A stretch of DNA of 64,000 nucleotides from positions 620,001 through 684,000 of the forward strand of contig JACZZP010000005.1 in assembly GCA_015183035.1 (NCBI GenBank). Reading direction: 5' to 3'. The stretch comes from Meloidogyne chitwoodi. Its lineage: Eukaryota > Nematoda > Chromadorea > Rhabditida > Meloidogynidae. Made by a program: the position numbers and the translations under genes. This document shows, one piece after another, positions 57,601 through 64,000 of the stretch; the stretch's first letter is position 1; each line of letters starts with the position of its first letter. Under the pieces are notes generated by a model, which made no database searches, was not told where the DNA came from, and saw only the letters and a program-made list of their open reading frames with translations.

Positions 57601-59618
57601 TAGGCTGGAAGGAACCGTTCTCTTCACTCTACCTAATAGGCTGGAAGGAACCGTTCCTTTCACTCTACTAGTAGGCTGTAAGGAACCGTTCTCTTCACTC
57701 TACCTAATAGGCTGGAAGGAACCGTTCCTTTCACTCTACTAGTAGGCTGTGAGGAACCGTTCTCTTCACTCTACCTAATAGGATGGAAGGAACCGTTCCT
57801 TTCACTCTACTAGTAGGCTGGAAGGAACCGTTCTCTTCACTCTACTAGTAGGTTGTAAGGAACCGTTCTCTTCACTCTACTAGTAGGCTGTAAGGAACCG
57901 TTCTCTTCACTCTACTAGTAGGTTGTAAGGAACCGTTCTCTTCACTCTACTAGTAGGCTGTAAGGAACCATTCTCTTCACTCTACTAGTAGGTTGTAAGG
58001 AACCGTTCTCTTCACTCTACTAGTAGGTTGTAAGGAACCGTTCTCTTCACTCTACTAGTAGGCTGTAAGGAACCGTTCTCTTCACTCTACTAGTAGGTTG
58101 TAAGGAACCGTTCTCTTCACTCTACTAGTAGGCTGGAAGGAACCGTTCTCTTCACTCTACCTAATAGGCTGGAAGGAACCGTTCCGTTCACTCTACTAGT
58201 AGGCTGTAAGGAACCGTTCTCTTCACTCTACCTAATAGGCTGGAAGGAACCGTTCCTTTCACTCTACTAGTAGGCTGTGAGGAACCGTTCTCTTCACTCT
58301 ACCTAATAGGATGGAAGGAACCGTTCCTTTCACTCTACTAGTAGGCTGTAAGGAACCGTTCTCTTCACTCTACTAGTAGGTTGTAAGGAACCGTTCTCTT
58401 CACTCTACTAGTAGGCTGGAAGGAACCGTTCTCTTCACTCTACTAGTAGGTTGTAAGGAACCGTTCTCTTCACTCTACTAGTAGGCTGTAAGGAACCGTT
58501 CTCTTCACTCTACTAGTAGGTTGTAAGGAACCGTTCTCTTCACTCTACTAGTAGGCTGGAAGGAACCGTTCTCTTCACTCTACCTAATAGGCTGGAAGGA
58601 ACCGTTCCTTTCACTCTACTAGTAGGCTGTAAGGAACCGTTCTCTTCACTCTACCTAATAGGCTGGAAGGAACCGTTCCTTTCACTCTACTAGTAGGCTG
58701 TGAGGAACCGTTCTCTTCACTCTACCTAATAGGATGGAAGGAACCGTTCCTTTCACTCTACTAGTAGGTTGTAAGGAACCGTTCTCTTCACTCTACTTAT
58801 TAGGCTGGAAGGAACCGTTCCTTTCACTCTACTAGTAGGCTTAAGGAACCGTTCTCTTCACTCAACCTAATAGGCTGGAAGGAACCGTTCCTTTCACTCT
58901 ACTAGTAGGCTGTAAGGAACCGTTCTCTTCACTCTACCTAATAGGATGGAAGGAACCGTTCCTTTCACTCTACTAGTAGGTTGTAAGGAACCGTTCTCTT
59001 CACTCTACTTATTAGGCTGGAAGGAACCGTTCCTTTCACTCTACTAGTAGGCTTAAGGAACCGTTCTCTTCACTCTACTTATTAGGCTGGAAGGAACCGT
59101 TCCTTTCACTCTACTAGTAGGCTTAAGGAACCGTTCTCTTCACTCAACCTAATAGGATGGAAGGAACCGTTCCTTTCACTCTACTAGTAGGTTGTAATGA
59201 ACCGTTCTCTTCACTCTACCTAATAGGCTGGAAGGAACCGTTCCCATGAATTAATAATATTTTATAGTAATATTTCTTTTTATTTTTTAAATCACTCCAT
59301 ATTCCTTTTTAACAATTTTAATAAATTTATATATTTAAAGGATATTCTTACTTTTCAACTCTCTTCTAAGAAATGCGCTTTTGCTATGGTCCCAGCAGAT
59401 TCTTCAGTTGTAGAGGAAGGTAAAAGAATAATTTAAAATTATTTTAACTATTTTTTAAATTTTAAGGTTATAATTGGGTCATTGGAAATCCAGTGATGCG
59501 CGCATATTGTAAGCTTTTATTAAATTGTTTTTTAATTTAAATTTTTTAAATTTAATAAGGTCATACATTCGACATTGGACAAAATCGTATAGGCTTTTCT
59601 CAAGTTTTAAATAAATAA
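51652..59618 (+). CDS. A1-family aspartic-protease-like protein, both catalytic Asp lost
   Basis: Eleven exons: 51652-51709, 52023-52091, 52298-52482, 52886-53042, 53094-53165, 53213-53313, 53360-53402, 53484-53662, 59341-59419, 59467-59508, 59560-59618; 347 aa in frame. Signal peptide MSIINLIIFLIFFNFNEVKG, no obvious long propeptide. The pepsin fold is clear: MIKVQIGTPAQNFNIML, FDGILGLSYPSLS, GLITFGDYDYKNC, WVIGNPVMRAYCHTFDIGQN, RIGFSQ. The first active-site DTGS is STGNS, the second DTGTS is ESSTS, and the flap Tyr is not evident (FMVIGNVEG), so proteolysis is not expected; a ligand-binding or decoy role is inference. Intron 7 uses a GC-AG donor (CAAG|GCAAGG). Intron 8 is 5.7 kb because of a minisatellite. 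Confidence 0.9.
53705..59245. repeat. Minisatellite, ~158 copies of a ~35-bp unit, in intron 8
   Basis: Consensus GGCTGTAAGGAACCGTTCTC + TTCACTCTACTAGTA (35 bp; a 36-bp form has CTACCTAATAGG). Variants are CTGTAAGG/TTGTAAGG/CTGGAAGG/CTGTGAGG and TTCTCTTC/TTCCTTTC. CTACTAGTAG is a perfect palindrome and GGAACCGTTCC a second in the CCTTTC variants. The unit is ~46% GC, far above the surrounding DNA. Copies are almost identical, and variant order itself repeats (CTGTGAGG-marked blocks recur at ~387 and ~738 bp), so it is a higher-order array. Degenerate forms (CTACTTATTAGG, missing GT) are confined to the last ~500 bp. It has no open frame through it. Confidence 0.95.
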
Positions 59619-62600
59619 AATTGGAAAAATATTTAAAGACTATTAATTGTAAATATTTTTGGGCTATTTTTACTCATATTTAATGTAAAGTAATATCAAA
59701 TAAAATTTTTGGTATTATTTAATTTTATACTAAATAATTTTGTCTGATAATTGTTTGGATTTTTTATCCGCACGAATGTGCTAATATGAAAATTAATTTT
59801 TTTTTTTAATTTAATTATAAAGGCAAAAAATTATTAAATTTGGATGAAATTAACAAAAGGAGAACAAAAAAATAATTATCTTTTTATTAATTAATAAAAG
59901 TCTTTCTCTCCAAGTGTGAGAGATCTTCTTTCTCTTTTTTATTTTATAATTTTAAAGACTGAGAAAAATTATTTAAAACTCTTTGCTCACTTTAAATGTG
60001 AATTTTTGCTTCGACCAATATAATCGAATGAATTTTTTAGGCTAAGATTATTAAAATCATGGCCCCGTGATTCTTTTATTTTTGCAAAAAAAATATTTTT
60101 TTTTTAATATTATAATTGTTGTATAAATAAATAAATATACCTACATATATTTAGTAGTTTCTAGGTATATTATTCGGTATTTAAAAAATCTAATTTTAAT
60201 AAAATAAATATATTAAATTAATATAAATAAATTTACTTATAATTAATTAATTAATTTTAGATTGTTGATCAAAATTAATTTTTAAACTAAAAAAAGAAAA
60301 GAAAAAGTAAATATATTTTCATCATTAACATACCAAAAAAATGTTTAATATAATTTTTAATTATTTGCCTGATGACGATTTTTCTTTTCTCACTTATGAC
60401 CTTCAATCGTTTATATATTTTTTAATTTTTCTCTAATTTTTTAATTTTTTTTAATTATTATTAAATTTATTCTTAAAAATTAGGTATAAAATTAAGACAT
60501 TTTATTTTCACAATGACCTTTTTCTTTTTTATCAAATTAAGACTTTTATGCTAAAAAAGGACTATTAAATTTAGTCTTTTCTAAAATTTTAAATTTATTT
60601 AAATTTTATTATGTCAATATGAGGGTACAAATGTTTTACGTTTTCCTCTAAAAAACGTTAATTTTTCTCCTAATTTGTTTTTATTTTTTTATTAAAAATA
60701 ATTAAATTTTCCATATAATGTGACGACATAATAACAATATACAACCTTTAATCATTTTTATTTTTAATCATTTTTTATTAAAAAATAAACCACGCATAGT
60801 AATAAATTTATTATTTTAATTTAATAATTTATTAAAATATATAATCAATTTTTTTAATTTTTTTCTATCAAAAAATAGTAAAAAATAATAATAAAATTTA
60901 TTTTTAAATTTTAGAGTACTTATTTTAAGACAAAAAATTTATTTTTAATGTTTGATGATTTTACGGCATTTTTACGTTTTTTACTAAAAAAATTTATTTA
61001 AAAAACAAATTAAAATTTTTTTTGCTTTATCGAGAGTTGAGTGTAATGAGGACTTTTACAGTTTTTACGGAATTAATTAAAAGAAATAAAATAATAAAAA
61101 AGTAAAAATAAGTTGATTAAGGTGAGTAATGTTTGGGCGCAGTAACGTTTAAATCGAACAGTTATAAAATAGTAAAAAGGGTACTTTGAGGCATAAAATT
61201 TTGTAAAAATATTTTTAAATATGTTAATTTACTGTTATAAAAATTTAAAAATTTTTGATTAAATTAAAAAAATATTATTGTCAAAAATGTCAATTTTGCT
61301 TAAAATGTGATTATTTTTTTAATTTTTCGACTATAAAATTTTATATATTTGAATTTAATTTTTAACTTTTTTATAAAAAATAGAAGATAATATTTAGAAT
61401 ATTTAAACAAAATTTTCACGTCACAAATTTCCTCTAATGTAGCAATATTTAAACACGCGCCCAAACAACTCTGCGCCTAAAAACCTCAACCACTGACTAC
61501 TCCAACCACTGACTATGCTTGCAAAAAAAGAAGTGTGAGAGTACAAGCTTAATTATTCTTTTTCTCTTTTCTTTCACTAAAAATAAGCTGTTGAGGGTAT
61601 TAAAAATTGAGAGAGAGGTGAAAGGAAAAAATTAGTGACTGTTATAAAAATTTTTTCATTTCGGGCCAAAATTTAAGTTTTTTTTAATTATTTTCTCTCT
61701 ATTTTTCTGCTAATTTCAAGTTTTTGAAAGTTTTCGTTCCACTAACTCGATCAGTAAAAATTAAAAGTTAGAGGGGAGGGCTTCCTCTTATAAATTAACA
61801 ACCGTTAAAAAATGAAGGAAAAAGATGAAAAACGTAACGGGAAATTAGTTTTTTGTTTCTCTTGAGATGCAAAGAATAAAGAAAAGAGACAAGATCATTG
61901 CACGATCAATTTAAATGAAGAAAAGTGAAGGGAAGAATTTTGAAAGATTATTTTGTATAAAAAATTTGTTGAGCATAAATAACTGTTAATATCTTTAATT
62001 ATTTTGGCAAGGTCATCAACATCGAGAATTAAAGAAAATTAAAAAAAAAAGAAAATAAAAAGAGGCGGGACACCAACTGCGTAATTGGGGACCTCGATGG
62101 CCTTTAATTGCTGTCCGATGTTCAAATGACTGGAACCAGGTTAAGATAAAAGGTAAAGGTAGCAATGCATGTGCCACACACTGGGCTCATTTATTATTTG
62201 CAAAAGAGAAAAAACATTTTTTTTTAATATTTTTTTAATCAGTAAAATTTAATTTTTTATTAACACATCTTTTTGCTAATTTATTTAAATTTTTTATTAG
62301 ACAGAAAATATTTGTTTTAATTTAATTTTATGATTATTTTTCTTCTCATTAAAGCAAATAAATTTAAAAATTAGATTTATATTATTCCAGATATTTCCCT
62401 TATCAAAATATTATATATTTTCTGTCTAAACTCCTTTTATACTCTTTCACTAAATTTTATTTTAAAAATACAAATTTATTTAAATAATTAAAAAATACTT
62501 TTAGAGAGTAAAATTTACACTTTCCTTAATCCTAATTTTCGAATTTAATTAATCATAGTAGATTTATTATAATTATTCTAATAAAAAGGCAATATCTCCT

Positions 62601-62891
62601 TTCATATATGTGTGGTATTTACTAGTAAATAATACCTCTCATTTTTAATATTTTTTAAAAAAGAAAAGAAAAAATGAGGAAAAACTAACGGTCAAAAACA
62701 CACTTTAAGGATAACAGGGTTCCACTAAAAACTAAATTTTAAAAATATTATTTGAATTTATAAATAAATTTGTATTTTTTTAATTTAAAATTAACGCAAT
62801 TTTCCTTTCTATTTTACACAATATTCCTTCAAAAAATATTTTTTTTAATTTTAAGAGATTTATTAATCTTTCCCCTATTAATTTAACAGCC
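59619..62891. other. 3.3-kb intergenic region upstream of the collagen
   Basis: AT-rich. Contains the foldback element at 61130-61467. A mixed-composition patch at ~62060-62190 (GAGGCGGGACACCAACTGCG..., GCAATGCATGTGCCACACAC) stands out from its surroundings but has no sustained frame or known RNA fold; it might be collagen promoter or 5' leader sequence. No tRNA or spliced-leader gene seen. Confidence 0.35.
61130..61467. mobile_element. Foldback element with TGTTTGGGCGC termini
   Basis: TGTTTGGGCGCAGTAACGTTTAAAT at left and ATTTAAACACGCGCCCAAACA at right are inverse complements apart from a 5-bp gap. About 338 bp, non-coding, target duplication not resolved. Confidence 0.6.
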
Positions 62892-64000
62892 ATGACAGAA
62901 GATTGTAGCAAACAAAGAGAATACGAAGCTGATGGAATGCGTAAGCTAGCATTCTTTGGTGTTGCAATGTCCACTGTTGCAACATTAGTTTGTGTCCTTT
63001 CTGTTCCAATGGTTTATAATTATATGCAACATATCAACTCTGCAATGCTTAACGAAGTTGATTTTTGCAAATCTCGATCAGGAAATATATGGAGAGAAGT
63101 AACACGAACACAGGTATTTCATTAAAATTGGACATTTTAATTAAAAGAGAATGAAGCTTTGGGGTTGACTTTAGCTTGAATTTAAAAATAAATTTGAGTT
63201 TCTTAATATTTTAATAAAACTATATTTTTAAGGTTGTTGCTAGTGAGCGAAAACGACACACACGATCCTATGGAGGAAGCGGTGGTGGCGGAGGAGGAGC
63301 CTGTTGTGGATGTGGTGTCTCCCCACGCGGTCCTCCTGGCCCACCTGGACCAGCTGGTCAACCAGGACATGATGGAGGACCCGGATTCCCCGGTCCGCCT
63401 GGAAAGGACGCTGCACCACCAGCACCCTTACCGATGGGAGGCACTGGGTAAATGCATTTATATTTTTAAATAAATTGAACATAGGTAATTTATAACTTAC
63501 AACTTTCAGTTGCCAAACATGCGAAGCACCAAAGAACGGAGCTCCTGGATCACAAGGACCTCCTGGTCCACCAGGAGCTCCTGGCGAAGCAGGTCCCCCA
63601 GCCCTTGGTGGTGGTAAAGGACCCAGAGGTCCTCCAGGACCCCCAGGACCTTCTGGAGAGCCAGGTACTGATGCTATAAAATCTTTTTAATCAATACATT
63701 TTAAGGACATGCCGGACCACCTGGAGCTCCAGGTCAACCAGGACAGCTTATGTTTGTTTTTTATATAATTATTTTATCAATCCTTTTGTTTTTAGTAGCG
63801 GAGGACCCTCAAAATGTGGACCAGCTGGACCTCCAGGACCACCAGGTCTTCCAGGACATCCAGGAGGACAAGGACCTCCCGGAGGAGCAGGTAATGATAT
63901 AATACATTCAAATCTCTAATAACAATTTAATTTAAGGACATGCTGGCGGTCAAGGACCACCTGGAAATCAAGGCCCTCTTGGTCCCCCTGGCCACCCAGG
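62892..64000 (+). CDS. Cuticle collagen, 5' part (continues past window)
   Basis: Exons 62892-63113, 63233-63447, 63510-63664, 63706-63751, 63796-63890 and 63937 onward. Exon 1 is the nematode cuticle collagen N-terminal domain: a non-classical hydrophobic segment ([20 protein letters not shown]) used as a signal anchor, then [20 protein letters not shown]. Exon 2 has the subtilisin-like cleavage site SERKRHTR, a Gly run, the Cys cluster ACCGCG and the first Gly-X-Y block ([15 protein letters not shown]). Exon 3 gives the second cluster GCQTCEAP and longer Gly-X-Y; exons 4-6 continue it (SKCGPAGPP). Secreted by the hypodermis and cross-linked into the cuticle as trimers. G+C is much higher in the Gly-X-Y exons. 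The exon 4 donor (AT|GTTTGT) is weak. Confidence 0.93.

Noticed and set aside
53705..59245. CRISPR-like regular array
   Set aside because: There are no unique spacers; the whole 35-bp unit repeats and it lies in a nematode intron. It is a minisatellite.
63240..63482. Minus-strand 80-codon Arg/His-rich frame
   Set aside because: Complement of the GC-rich collagen Gly-X-Y exon.
1..64000. tRNA, rRNA and spliced-leader genes
   Set aside because: Scanning for tRNA B-box-like GGTTCGA words with a cloverleaf, rRNA-like conserved stretches and SL1-like leader sequence gave nothing convincing by eye; tRNAscan-SE and Infernal would be decisive.

Overview
The window is eukaryotic nuclear DNA from a nematode, most likely a plant-parasitic root-knot nematode (Meloidogyne or a close relative). 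The evidence is: very AT-rich DNA; many small GT-AG introns of about 40-60 bp with TTTNAG-type acceptors; a nematode cuticle collagen; a nematode-style secreted M13 peptidase; and a fibronectin-III + GH28 exo-polygalacturonase of bacterial type, a gene known in Meloidogyne as a horizontally acquired plant-cell-wall enzyme. Genus and all products are inferred from the sequence alone; no search was run. Exon coordinates were joined by hand, using splice consensus and reading-frame continuity.

Layout. 0.9-5.0 kb: a tandem pair of coiled-coil/SPRY genes (+), the first with a 1-nt frameshift, the second with a 300-bp hAT-like MITE in intron 2. 5.6-9.1 kb: a complete 12-exon alpha-1,6-fucosyltransferase, fut-8 (-). 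11.6-12.8 kb: a Thr-rich mucin-like single-pass membrane protein (-). 13.1-17.6 kb: an intact 14-exon secreted neprilysin-like M13 peptidase (-); an inverted copy of its exons 4-6 lies at 20.2-20.6 kb (+), with a 973-bp hAT-like element between. 21.3-21.7 kb: an 80-aa Cys-rich secreted peptide (-). 22.7-25.9 kb: two unrecognised genes (+). 26.5-30.3 kb: FN3-GH28 polygalacturonase (-), its introns holding several foldback elements. 31.3-41.1 kb: a cluster of small secreted proteins: Gly/His/Trp-rich peptide, Cys-rich peptide (broken), three thaumatin-like genes (third frameshifted), a truncated signal-peptide fragment and a Gly/His-rich peptide. 44.0-45.0 kb: a decayed isocitrate lyase fragment (-) with an inserted dispersed element. 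46.9-49.8 kb: an 8-exon bHLH transcription factor (-) with an enlarged loop. 50.7-51.0 kb: a broken third Gly/His-rich peptide gene (-). 51.7-59.6 kb: an A1-family aspartic-protease-like gene (+) whose frame is intact over 11 exons but which lacks both catalytic aspartates; its intron 8 is swollen by a ~5.5-kb, ~35-bp-unit minisatellite with higher-order structure. 62.9 kb to the end: the 5' part of a cuticle collagen (+).

Functional picture. Nothing resembles a bacterial operon; genes are separate eukaryotic units. Two themes stand out: secreted proteins acting at the nematode surface or host interface (polygalacturonase, thaumatin-like proteins, Cys-rich and Gly/His-rich peptides, M13 peptidase, inactive aspartic protease, collagen), and heavy remodelling by small foldback transposons, tandem repeats and gene-fragment duplications, with at least six broken or truncated gene copies beside intact paralogues.
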